Source: Oikopleura dioica
Lineage: Eukaryota > Chordata > Appendicularia > Copelata > Oikopleuridae
Reading direction: 5' to 3'
NCBI GenBank assembly: GCA_907165135.1
Contig: CAJRAX010000006.1
Location: 1-57,957 of the forward strand
DNA: 57,957 nucleotides
Below the pieces are notes generated by a model. That model was not told the origin of the DNA. It worked only from the letters and a program-made list of their open reading frames with translations, and made no database searches. A program made the translations under genes and the position numbers. Of the stretch, positions 37,380 through 47,709 are shown one piece after another (the first letter of the stretch is position 1; each line of letters begins with the position of its first letter).

Positions 37380-39600
37380 TTACCATTTTCCAAACGTCTC
37401 TGGTTCAGCGACCTTTACTTCACCAAGTAAAATAGGCTCAGATTTTCTTTCCGTTCGCCGCAGTTCTGCTTGAATGTCTCGATCGAGTTTTGAATTTTCC
37501 CATTGTTTTTTCTTTGAGATTTCACGGTGCTTATCGACGTCCTGCAGAAGCTGATCATAGGCGCTTGAGTGAGGACCGCTGCGTCGTCCCATGGGGCGGT
37601 CGATTCTTCCTTCGTCAAATCGCGGAACGTTCCGAGTTGAATTTGGGCGACTATCACGCGACGACAGATGATCTCGTTGACCTCCACGGGAGTAATCGCC
37701 TTGTGTCCTGTCGTTTTCTCGTCTTCTTTGACCAGTGTTCGAGCTTGTATAAGAGGAAGGCCCTCGACGAGGATTTGGAGCACTTCCATATCGAGGACGA
37801 TTTTCTTCTTCGTATGATTCCCGCCGCGGTGGATCACGAGAAAATCCGGGGCCGCCGCGGGAAGAAAATCCATTCCCTCTTCCTCGTCCAAAATCGCCTC
37901 TTGATGGCGGCCTTCCTCCTCTGAAAGAATCACCTCTCAAATTTGGGTGGCCTCTTTGAGGGAGTCCTCCTCGATTAGAAAATGGCATTCCACGATGATT
38001 GACGGGCGGAACTCCTCGTAAAGGCGGCCCACCGCGGTTGGGAAAACCTCGCGAATTATTTCCACGGAAAGTGAATCCACCTTGACTTGTTCCTCCACTT
38101 GTATTGGATCCTCCACCGCGTCCACGAATGTCGAATCGAATACCTCCCCTTCCCAGCGGTGCTCCTCGTCCTCGATCAACGAATCCCCTTGATGGTGGAC
38201 CTCCGCCTCGTTGATTGTAATTAAATGGAATCGACGTATGAAACTTTTTTGGCTCATTCTTTTTGCTTGCGTCTTCCTTCTCATCATAAACTCTCTGGAA
38301 TCGAATACCGCTGAGCTTTTTGAAGTGAGCAGTTGATCTTCCAGGCGCTTCGATCGCCTTTAAATTTTCCTGGGCTTTCTTTAGTTCAAGGTTAGCGTTG
38401 TGTTTTGTTGATGCGAGCCATTGCTGCAAATGGCTCAGACTTGAGTTTGAAAGACCAGAACCAGCAGGTTTGAGTTGATCTTCTGGAAGTGCCACCGCCG
38501 TATGCGGTAGATCTGAGTACTCTCCTGACTTTCCACTCGCATTTCGAACTCTTGCAAGGGCAATTGACTTTTCTGGAGATTCTTCAGAGCTCTTCTCCTC
38601 AGGCCGTTTTTTCTTTGGAGCAGATGGGTCTGTCAGACCGTCATTGTCATCCTGATCAATCTGTTCTGAGCTTTGGCCTAGTGATTTGGAGAAATTTATC
38701 TTCATTTGAATCTTGAAATAGTAACATTTGAAACTGAAACGTTAAAATGTGTTTTTACCTTTGGCTTTGCAGGCTGAGTTTTAGAAAAGTCTGGAAGTGT
38801 TTCTGTATCATTCAAGGTAACTCCAGCAGCTGGCGGTGCAGTAGATTCATAGGCTTCAAATGCTTCATGAGTTTGGTAAGTAAACGCTTCTTGGTTTTGG
38901 ATTTTTGTTGTCGTTCTTCTTCCTTTCGCTTGAGTCGTTCTTTCTCTTTTTGAACCCTAACTTCTTCTAATTTTTTCATTTTTTCTTCGAGGTCTGCAAG
39001 ATCAATGACTGATGCAGCTTTTGATGTTTCGGGTCGCTTACGTTTCCGCTGCTAAAGAACAGGTTTATATCTTTTACGTAAGACCAATTTACCTCATGGA
39101 GATCTCGTTTAATTGCCAACAGATTTTCTTTCTTCGCTTTTCGCTCTTTATATTTCTCGCGAATAAATCTCCATAGCCCGTCTTTCGTGTGGTACGCATT
39201 ACAATGACGTACTTTTGCATCGGTCCAATAATCGCATTTTGATGCCCTGAAAGAAATGTAGAATGACAAACCAGCTTTTTCTCTCACTCAATGTCGCAAA
39301 TGTAGCAGAAGCATTTTTCGCAGAACTTTTCATTCTTCGCGATGACTTTTTCTCCTTGAACGTTTTTCTGAATGGATGAATCGGACAACCGCCACGGGGG
39401 TGAATGAGAATGTCGGCTTCCTTCACCACTGTTCCCGTCGTTATAATATCTTCGTCATCATCTGAATCTTGCTCATCTGAGTCTTCGTCCGAGTCTTTCA
39501 AATCTACTGATTTCTGTGGCTCAACAGTCGATTCTTTTTCTAAGCGCGCTTCTTTGATGACTTCCATTTCCAGCTCATTATCCGAATTCGAATTTGCCAT
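37380..39600 (-). CDS. Orphan Cys-rich and RGG-repeat protein
   Basis: Starts MANSNSDNELEMEV with a very acidic stretch, then a cysteine/histidine cluster reading KFCEKCFCYICDI, SKCDYWTD and RHCNAYHTKDGLW, which looks like a structural zinc module. A charged coiled coil (LADLEEKMKKLEEVRVQKEK) follows, then Ser/Pro/Lys-rich sequence, and a long arginine/glycine region with many RGG, GRG and SRGG units that suggests RNA binding. The last exon (37380-~38720) is one continuous 441-codon frame. Two frame breaks upstream, at T5 runs 39347-39351 and 38902-38906, are each healed by one extra sense A. The start is 78 nt downstream of the REXO4 stop with a TTGTTCAG acceptor between, so the two look like an operon pair. 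I do not recognise an orthologue. Confidence 0.75.
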
Positions 39601-39678
39601 TTTACACAGAAATTCTGAACAATTTTCATGATTTAACTCAATATCTAACTTTTATGGGCCAATAAATTATGGCGCTTT
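39601..39678 (-). promoter_or_regulatory. Candidate operon spacer with trans-splice acceptor (REXO4 to RGG protein)
   Basis: Only 78 nt separate the two genes, containing ATTGTTCAG 14 nt before the downstream ATG. Spacing this short on the same strand leaves little room for a promoter. Confidence 0.5.
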
Positions 39679-40738
39679 TTATACAGATTTTTCAGTTTCT
39701 TCTTCGTCGACCACCCCGCTTTCGTGCTCTTCAACTTTGTCTATTTTTCCCTTTTTTGGTTGTTTTTCTTTCTTTAGCTTTTCTTCCCATTCTCTTCTGC
39801 TTTGGAGCTACGAAAATATTGACGGAATTTGATACAAAACAACTCAATTATCTTCAAATATGGTGAGGCTTCTTCGAGACTTACGTATATTCTCAATGCA
39901 GCTCGCGCATCAACAATAGGAGAATGCTCCCCTGTCTGGATTTTTATCCCAAGCCTTTCAGAAGCTAATGTTTGGAGACTTTGCTTCGATCCTTTCGCAT
40001 TTTTGAAATAATTAGCTGTTCATGATTATTTTCTAATTTCTCAATTAAAACATCAATAGAAATTTTTCCATCTGCTTATAAATCATTTCCTGTATCTCTT
40101 ATATCTGATGCAGGATGATTTATCTTTAAGCACTTCAAGTCGTTTGAAAGACCGTGGCCAACAAGAATCTTTCCAGCGAGAGCTTCTTTTACTTTCTTTC
40201 TCAATGATTCAAATGGCTGCGCGTCCTTGAGGTCCTTGGGCCGTACTCCTGATACAAGTGTTCTGTAGTCTGTCACTTTCTCCGGCGCCCGACAAAACTC
40301 GTCTGAACACGACATGTGATTGATGGGATCTGATACTAGTAGACTAATGATTGCGCCTATTTATCAAAACAATATTATTGTCTAAAGATGGCAGACTCTT
40401 TCGAAATCAGCCTAATTGAAATTACCTATAAGCACTTCCCCGTCGCCCGAAACAACACTCGCTCTTGCCAAGACCGATTTCTTCCCGCCAAAGCCGATCC
40501 CCACCATTTCACAATCAATCGCAACAATTTTGTTCTTCAAACTTGAAGCCTTCCCTTTCGAAGGCATCAAAGCATCATGCTGCTCTAAAATCGACTTGTC
40601 GACGTCGAACCAAATGGTCTTTTTGCCATCTTTTGTTTTCTTCTCATAGTTCACTTGTTCTTTCTTTTTCTTGTTATGTGTGACTGCTCCTGACTGTAAT
40701 AATGCCTTCCAATTTTTATCGATAGCCCGTTTTGTCAT
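39679..40738 (-). CDS. REXO4: REXO4-like 3'-5' exonuclease (DEDDh family)
   Basis: Nuclear/nucleolar RNA-processing exonuclease. Exon 1 is Lys-rich and ends KIVAIDCEMVGIGFGGKKSV (first DE motif). Exon 2 gives KVTDYRTLVSGVRPKDL and ILVGHGLSNDLKCL (second Asp) and IRDT. Exon 3 gives KGSKQSLQTLASERLGIKI and GEHSPIVDARAALRIY (His and final Asp), and exon 4 SRREWEEKLKKEKQ to SV-stop. The complete DEDDh set is present. The intron between IRDT and the next exon (40016-40089) keeps frame only as G|GAAATG...ACAG, a GA-AG intron. It is likely the first gene of an operon with the RGG protein downstream. Confidence 0.88.
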
Positions 40739-41112
40739 TTATTATTTTTTCTGTTCTGAAATATCCGATTTTAATCCCGAGTTTTCTCTCTTTTTCAATG
40801 AGTCACGCCGCAGGGCAAAGCGAATTCTCCCCGATAAATATGACTCATCGATAGACAAATGTTTTTTTATAAAATTTATTCTTGAAGATGAAAAACTAAC
40901 TAAATGCAGAATTTGAAGTGATTAATTTACAGTGACGAATTGGACATTTGGAGCAAGGAGTAAATGATGGCTGAAAATGAATACGGGTCATTGAGTTCTG
41001 ATAAATACTTTGGTAAGTTGATTTTTTATAAAGAAGCAGGTAACACCAGATTTGAATTTGAAAGTCTAGTTGTTGGTAAGAAAGGGCTTTATTAATTGGG
41101 TAAGTTAGGTAG
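40739..41112. other. Intergenic region upstream of REXO4
   Basis: 374 bp between the REXO4 start and the stop of the small coiled-coil gene upstream. It contains a likely leader acceptor (ATTTCAG on the minus strand, about 20 nt before the REXO4 ATG). Nothing else was recognised. Confidence 0.4.
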
Positions 41113-41843
41113 CTAAATTTTACTAGAATACTGATTAAAGCGAGTGATTGGAAGGGGAATAAGATCGTCGGTTGGAGAATGCCCGTGCATTAGAGCCAAT
41201 TTGAACGAGTCGTGCGCGTCTTTTCGCTTCGCGAAGTTCCTCCTTTTTACTTCCTGTTGCAGCTTTTCAATGGCCCGTTCTGAAAGAAATTGTAAGGTTT
41301 ATTTTAGACACGAATATCGCTTTCGGGCGTGGCGGAATTTCAATTTTGATGATCAAAATTTGGTCTCATAAATTTGTGACCCAATTTTACGAATTGCTCG
41401 TTAATTAAAGATCATTAAAAATACGCTGAATTGGTAGAGCTAACATGAGTTCGGCTATTTTAACAAGTCTTACATATTCATGTAAACATTACTTTCAACG
41501 AGGGGAGTGTTTATGCTCAAAATACGTAATTTTTACCTTTTGCCGCTACTTTGCGCAAATAGAGTCGGTCCTTGAGCCGCTGGATGGTGGTTTTGAGGGA
41601 TGATGAGATTTCGAATTGATGGGTCATGTCGGCGAGAGTGGGTTAACGCCGTTTGGTGCAGTTAGACAGGGTCGTTTCCTTCAACCAAAGTCGTCCTTTG
41701 GCTGAGCTACTCGTGGTGCGACAACAGGGTGTTTTTCGGTGCCTAGAATCATAAAGTAACCATCACTAGAAATCTTCCTAGCTTTGAAAATACTGACCTG
41801 CAGTTGGAGCACTTGATCGGGAATCAAGTTGAGCCAAGTTCAT
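41113..41843 (-). CDS. Small putative coiled-coil protein, splicing uncertain
   Basis: A tentative gene of four pieces: 41798-41843 (MNLAQLDSRSSAPTA), 41743-bounded exon with HPVVAPRVAQPKDD, an exon ending RLKDRLYLRKVAAK at 41537, and 41113-41279 with RAIEKLQQEVKRRNFAKRKD and LMHGHSPTDDLIPLP before TAG. The last junction (intron 41280-41536) is a clean phase-1 GT-AG intron between highly charged helical segments, which is the best support. The middle junction needs either a GA-AG intron or an A5 correction at 41732-41736. A segment just before the RLKDR exon (PTLADMTHQFEISSSL) also resembles a helix-turn-helix, so part of this could be transposon-derived. No function assigned. Confidence 0.4.
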
Positions 41844-44236
41844 CAATAGTTTTGCCAGCTTGTGTGTGTGTTGCTGGGCAGTCGCAGCGAAGTCGTGGAG
41901 AAAAGAAAATTGACTGAAGAAGTCGTTCTTTTTCGTATTTGCCCTGGATACAAAATTTAAAAGGTTTTTCTCTCAAGCTGTCTCTAGGCTCTGTTTCTGG
42001 AGTAAAGTGAGCCGCGAGGAAATAAAGAGCGTCCCTTTGTGAGTCAAGTCGTTGGCGCCCCAGGCTTGAAGCTGCGCTCGAGCTGCCACTTAGGGTCGCC
42101 AAATATTCCAAATAGAATGCTTTAGTTGCCTTTTTCTTAGTAAATATAGCTAAATATGGAAGTACTTCAAGAAATACTTTTCGTTCTATTCTACCACTGT
42201 AGTAAAATCATTGAAAGCCATTCTTTTCTGATGAACAACAACGTATTAACAAGATCAACAGAATACGTTTCCACGAATTTCTGTTGATCCACTGATTTTT
42301 ATGGAGATAATCAGAATTTCGTGAACCCACTGTGATTTATTTACATTTTAGAAACAACAGATAAACATGAGAATCGTCAGCTGAATCCACTTGAATATTA
42401 CAGGAGGAACTCATTAGGTTTAATTTATTAACATCTTTGGGTAGAAGATGGGTTCTAGTACTGATGATGTCAGAGAACATTAATTAATTATTTCTATAGG
42501 CAAGAATCTTGGTGAATTAGAGAATATCCAAAGAAGTCCCTTAATGTCACATGGTGCCTAAAGCGTCCACCCACGATCAGTAAATCAAATGGCTTCTTGT
42601 CACCCTTGACAAGGTCGAAGTTGTTACTTTCGTCATCATAATTAACCATTTCTGACGTAGAATGGACAAAACCTATGATGTTTTACAATTGAATACCGGG
42701 CTTAACTGAACGAATGCTTTTCTTTGGCATAAGAAAACAATGGAGAATCTTAAGAAAATCCGCAGTTATTCATCATTAGAGAAAACAAGCGGCCTTGTCT
42801 CAGCGGGAATGATCCTACTTGTAAGTCGTGTGCTTTGTTGACCTTCGGCAAAGATCATTCAAATTCCACCGGCGGCAGTCTTTTGTCGTTTATGGGTTAC
42901 CTGACGCAAAATATGAATCGATAAGCTATTTTCTTGGAAGCCGGCTGAGAATATCACAATGACTCTCATAGATTGAGAATTCTACTGTGCAAATGGTAAT
43001 ATGATGGTATTGAGAATAGAAATCATGGAAAATGATCGTGCTAGTTGCAGTTACATAATTACTTGTTGCCGGGTGTGAGAAGAAATTCGAAGGGCAATAT
43101 ATGCTAGACGAGTGATAAGGCAAGGAAGCTGTCGCAAATACAACTTCGATAGCGTGGGAACCTCAGTTACCCTACGTACTGTGGCATCCGCTACTGGTTG
43201 GCAGTCAAAGCGCCCCTCCTGCCAACTAGTAGCAGTGAGCGCGCGCCGCCAGGGTCCGGGTCCCGTTTTCCTTTCCCAGCAGGAAATCATGCAAATATCT
43301 CGGACTTTTTGGGTGGTTCGATACCGAAAACCATTCCGGAAGTGGTTCTTTTGTAAAACTTCGAATTTGAATGGTTTGATTAGCGTAAATTCTATTTCAA
43401 GCCCCAAATTAGGCTGGCTTATCAAAAGCGCGCGGGTGCCAACTAGTAGCGGAATTTCGGACTGCCAACTAGTAGCGGACGCCATAGTATGGATGATACC
43501 GGTTATTCCGAGACCTGCCCTCGAAGCAGATTTCTGAGAATCCTGAGAAATATTTGAAGCTATCAAAATTGATGTCTTGAAATAACAATGATTTTTCCTT
43601 GCTTTTGTATTCTGAAGGGACAACAATATTCTGCGAAGAGTAAGCACTAGAAGTTAGAGGTCACACCCTAGGACTGCCATCCTTGGCGCGAGGTCCCAAA
43701 ACGTATAAACATTGTGACGTCAATTCAGCATCCCTTTTTGGAAGGAATGGCTGCTGTTGCGATTTTTTACGCCGAATTCAAAATTCAACACTTGTAAAAC
43801 ATCATGAAAAAGCTTCATCTTTGGTCGAAGTAAATCTGTAAGCGCAGCAAAATCTAGCTATATTGAGAAATTATTGACGAACTAACAGGATTGACTCGCG
43901 TATGGCCGCGTCTCTTTGTTGATTTCATAAGCATTTCTAGGAAGGCGGTGGCCCAGATAATCGTCGCAGACAGAGGATAACAAGATGAACCCCTGTTGAG
44001 TTCGATCGTCTGCCAATCAGTCCTATCTTTGATTGCTGACGAGACTTGATTCCCGCAGCTAATTTCTCTTATGCGCTATTTTCTGTGTGACCTGGCTTTA
44101 TTTTGATGCGAGCTTGATAAAATTTAGTCTCAGTAGATCGCGCCATTGCCATTTACGGACAGACAGCTAGATTGATAAATTCCGGGACTCAAAGACTCAA
44201 AAATAAGATTGAGAATATGTTTATGCATTCGGCAAT
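41844..44236. other. Long gene-poor stretch containing a repeat element
   Basis: About 2.4 kb without a convincing gene. A minus-strand frame at 41824-42111 (MEYLATLSGSSS...) overlaps the small gene and shows no recognisable motif. The segment 43177-43489 is an inverted-repeat element described separately. The rest is ordinary AT-rich sequence. This is the largest gap in the window. Confidence 0.5.
43177..43489. mobile_element. MITE-like element with multiple GCCAACTAGTAGCGG motifs and TA flanks
   Basis: The ends are inverted repeats: CTGTGGCATCCGCTACTGGT.. on the left and ..ACTAGTAGCGGACGCCATAG on the right, each next to TA (43177-43178 and 43488-43489). Two further copies of the terminal core, TGCCAACTAGTAGC, lie inside at about 43229 and 43437, so the unit looks nested or internally duplicated. 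The centre is GC-rich (GCGCGCGCCGCCAGGGTCC) compared with its surroundings. It has no transposase. Confidence 0.65.
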
Positions 44237-44757
44237 TTATTCTGAAGGTGGTGTGCTCTGAAGCTTTGCGATTTTTTCCTCAAGAAGCTTGAATTCATTT
44301 GCTGTTGCTTCAGAAATTCGCTTCTGAGATTGTTTTATCAGCTGGTGAATTGCATCTAGCTCGATTTTCGTGTCCTCGAGCTTATCATCGACCTTCTTCT
44401 CATCATTTTCGCTTTCTGGCGATTCAGCTTGGTTACTTTCCTCAAGCTTCTTCTTCAGATTGTCATTTTCCTAATTGTTTTGAATGTGATAGGAATGTTT
44501 AGTCGCCTACTTTTTCGTCAATTCATGAGCTTCATTTTCAAGAATCAGGACGCGTTCGAACTCCGTTAATTGCCCCTTGAGCTGGGCAATCTCATTTTGT
44601 TGGTCGCTTACATTCGCCTTCAGAGATTTAGTTAAACATACATAAGGGTTCAAGGTACCTTTAGATCGTTGAATTCTTTCTCATCCTTTTCAATTTTTCC
44701 TTGAAGCTCTCTAATATGATCTACGAGAATCGCATTCTCGTCTTGCAAAGTGCTCAT
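44237..44757 (-). CDS. Small coiled-coil protein
   Basis: Three exons: 44659-44757, 44511-44617 and 44237-44470, separated by GT-AG introns of 41 and 40 nt. The product of about 146 residues, MSTLQDENAILVDHIRELQG to LQSTPPSE, is nearly all heptad-like coiled coil with a Ser/Glu-rich break (NQAESPESENDEKK). The exons total 440 nt; one additional A in the T5 run 44511-44515, right at the second donor, makes the frame continuous (LTKK|ENDNLKKKLEES). No family could be assigned; a scaffold or cytoskeletal role would be a guess. Confidence 0.68.
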
Positions 44758-45311
44758 TATTCAGACTTATTTTTGATACTGGACTTTCGCGGTCAGTGAA
44801 AATTGAAAAAGGCCGCGCTTGAAAACGTTCCGATTTATTATTTGTAAATTTGATATGCAAATTTGCCGAAGGAAATGATTATTCAGTTCTTTTGTTTATC
44901 GAAAAAGAGCTCTCTCAGCTGGTGAACTTGCAACTGGGCAACTGCGTGCTTTGACGCTAGAATAATGAATAAAAAGTTGTCTATGCGAAGTAGAATTTAT
45001 TTTAATAAATACCATATTCAACCAAAAAGTGAAGGGAAGAGAGCTGAACAAGGGGGGCAAAGAATAATTAAATGGAATGAGTTAAATTTTACAGAAGCAG
45101 AAGATAAGCAAAAGAAAGAACATTGAAAGGTAAAGATCAATAAGTAGTACCCAGGCATTTTTTTACATGCTTAGTACGGAAACTTGGAAAAGAATTGTAA
45201 CAGTCATGACTTGTACGGTATATTCGCAAAAATGTGGTAATATGCTCAAATTAACTAATTTACAAAAGAGAAAAGACTGATGCTCTTGTTTCTTCGAGAA
45301 AACTAAGAAAA
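44758..45311. other. Intergenic region, no gene seen
   Basis: 554 bp of AT-rich sequence between the small coiled-coil gene and the end of the second GRB2-like gene, both on the minus strand. It should contain the promoter of the former and the 3' UTR of the latter. No motif identified. Confidence 0.4.
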
Positions 45312-46353
45312 TTAAAGATTTAGTCGATATTTTCGCCGCGTTTGATCATCGACACTAACGTAATTTTTCGGAAAGAAGCCGCGTTTTTCGGGGTTCGATT
45401 CTAGATGCCCAAACCACCAGTCGCTATCTGAAAGAAAATTTCAATAGAAGAAGGAATATCGGTGTTTTACCTAGATTGCTCTTTTCTTGTCCAGGAACTG
45501 AAACATGAACTTGGATCCTCGTGTGAGGCTCGAAGCCCAATTCGTCGCCGACTTCACTTTTAAAACGATAAGCAGAGACGGCTGAAAAAAGGGATCAGAG
45601 CAAGTGGTGGTTTTAAGTTCTTTACCTTGGAATGTTTCGACTTGTTGCGTTTGATTTAAGTTGACTTCAACGAGTCGAAGATCTGTTTCTCGGCTCACCG
45701 AGTGCTGCATGTGATGATGAACGAGTTGGTTGAGACTGAAGAACGTTTCTGACCAGAGATGATATTGACCCTCTGAATTTAATGATCAGCTAGAGATAGT
45801 CTTTTGACTGTCAAAATTGTTATTCTTACGTTGATTCTTCAAAATTCGATAGTGTTCGACCAAATTTCTATGCGAGGTATTCTTCACCGACAACGAGAAA
45901 GCACCCGGGCCGCCACTCTTTTCAGACGCGCGGATCAAGAACGCCCCTCGAGGCAGACTGAAACAAATTTGTTAGTATTTAATCAGTTGAAGTAGGGGCG
46001 TACTCTTGTCTGGAGAGAATCTGTTCGGCATGTTGTCTAGGCACGCCGCCGTGGAACCATGGATTAGGCTTTAATTACTGTAATTTAGAAAAGAAAATTT
46101 GAGATTTACCAGAAGTTCGACATAATTCGCAGGAACGTAACCAGTTCTTCCTTGAAATTCGGCTCTGTGGTGTTCATTTTGCTAATTTTTAAATGATTAA
46201 TTATAACTAATAAATTATATTATATAATATGGAGATATAAACAAGAAGATTAAGAAGACTTACGATATCAATAACAGTCAGGAAATCTCCCTGACGAAAA
46301 CTGAGCTCATCGGAAGATCGACCGTTGAAATCGTAAAGCGCCCGCGCTTCCAT
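45312..46353 (-). CDS. GRB2-like SH3-SH2-SH3 adaptor, copy B
   Basis: Adaptor that couples phosphotyrosine to proline-rich effectors. The N-terminal SH3 is MEARALYDFNGRSSDELSFR, then GDFLTVID and GYVPANYVELL. The SH2 begins NPWFHGGVPRQHAEQILSRQ and has GAFLIRASEKSGG with the phosphotyrosine arginine, and FSLSVKN. The C-terminal SH3 is AVSAYRFKSEVGDELGFEPH with DSDWWFGHLES and GFFPKNYVSV. Seven exons, all joined in frame by 40-90-nt GT-AG introns. Domain order and length (~230 residues) match GRB2/Drk. The Trp that lines the ligand groove of the N-SH3 (NWYKAE in GRB2) is replaced (NEHHRAE), while the C-SH3 keeps WW. It is a tandem paralogue of copy A. Confidence 0.88.
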
Positions 46354-46623
46354 TTATCTTTCTCGATTTTCACTAGAAATATCCCTTTTTTCTTCTGGTT
46401 CCTTTTGTTTCTTTCTGTTTCTCGCGAACGATCACACAATCATTTAATTGAGTGCTCTAGTCATCGACACACTCGTACAGTCGTTATTCGCAGTCTAACT
46501 GGATCGGGCTCAAGATAAAGCGCATGCATTTTTCAATCCGCAATTTTAATTATACAGAACTATACATACAGCTGGAGCAGTGATTTTGAATAATAAGCAG
46601 GGTATTCTCTCAGAATTGAATCT

Positions 46624-47520
46624 TCACAAAATCTTCACGAACTCGCGAGGGAAAAAGCCCTTCTCTGACGGTTTTCCTTCAAGATTGCCATATAGCCACT
46701 CGGAATCTAAAAAGTATTTTCACAAAATGAATTCGTATTTTTGTAGGATACCATCGTAAGTTTCAAAAGCGGGTTTCTTTCGACCTTCTTGTGGAACTGG
46801 TATTTTCTTATGAACGATTATGTGACTCCCGGCACCAAAGCTGAGCTCGTTTATTTCTTCTTTTTTGAAGGAGAAAAGGGCGATTGCTAGAAATATTTGT
46901 GTATTTAAAATGGCCTGAGACTAGGATGGTCAGAAAGTGAAATTACCTGGTGTAGGCTTTCCAATATCGTTCTCGCCGCCTCTGAAGCCAAGATCAACAT
47001 GGTGAAGCTGTGGTGCACCTTGTGGTGCTTCGGGGTCATTCTGAGGATCACTGTACCAAAGGACTAGTTCATCCAGACTCGAAAATCTTCTATTCTCATA
47101 CATCCAGTAAAGCCCTTCTTCGTCCTTGGCGATTCGGTAGTGCTGAACAATCTCTGGACAATTCTCGTTTTTCACTGACAAGCCAAACAGAAATGTGTCA
47201 TTCGGCTTCGTCTTTTGGCGATTTCTGATGAGAAAGCTTCCGTGAGGCGCATTTCTGAGGATGTTTTCTGCTTCTTCACGTTCTATATGACCAAGAAACC
47301 ACGGAACATCTCGTTTGAGCTTTACGTAATTTCCAGGAACGTATCGTTCTTCTCCTTTTATGTCAGCCAAGAAAAAATCTCCCTAAAAAGAAACTTCGAA
47401 CGCGAGGATTTTTCAAAAACATACAGAATTATCAAGGATGTTAATCTCTAGGCCAACAGTAAGGGTGAATTCGTCGCCTTGTGCTTGCACTTGATAATCG
47501 CAAATCGCCACGGCTTCCAT
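46624..47520 (-). CDS. GRB2-like SH3-SH2-SH3 adaptor, copy A
   Basis: Four exons. The N-terminal SH3 reads MEAVAICDYQVQAQGDEFTL, then GLEINILDNSGDFF and RYVPGNYVKLK. The SH2 is VPWFLGHIEREEAENILRNA with GSFLIRNRQ and FSSLDELVLWYS. The C-terminal SH3 is AIALFSFKKEEINELSFGAG with DDSEWLYGNLEG and GFFPREFVKIL-stop. Introns after the first SH3 half, before the C-SH3 and before its DxxW segment are in the same positions and phases as in copy B. An in-frame ATG at 47598 would add 26 residues, but the MEAxA start equals GRB2. The N-SH3 lacks the groove tryptophan here too (FF at that site). It diverges from a BTB-like gene 190 bp away. Confidence 0.88.
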
Positions 47521-47709
47521 CGGAAGATTTCGGCTGGGATTCTTCGACTTCTCTAGAGATTTGTAATTTCTCCCGCGCGCGCCTGATTGGTCGGTCAAAT
47601 TAGTGCCCTTTTTGGGGAGTCCGGAAACTGGAAGACCTGCTTTTCACCGACAAACTTACCACCAGCTGATTTAACATACATCGATAGAGTTTTCTCTTGA
47701 TCTAAGAAT
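47521..47709. promoter_or_regulatory. Divergent promoter between GRB2-like copy A and the BTB-like gene
   Basis: 189 bp separate two starts facing away from each other, so both promoters must lie here. No defined motif was found. The upstream in-frame ATG of the adaptor gene (47598) falls inside. Confidence 0.4.

Noticed and set aside
37183-37435. Short frames on both strands after the RGG gene (NINDLF.., MVKEHCRARYRR..)
   Set aside because: They fall in the probable 3' UTR and spacer; no conserved features or supporting splice pattern.
43051-43647. 198-codon minus-strand frame across the 43-kb repeat element
   Set aside because: It consists largely of the inverted repeats translated; no transposase signature such as DDE was visible.
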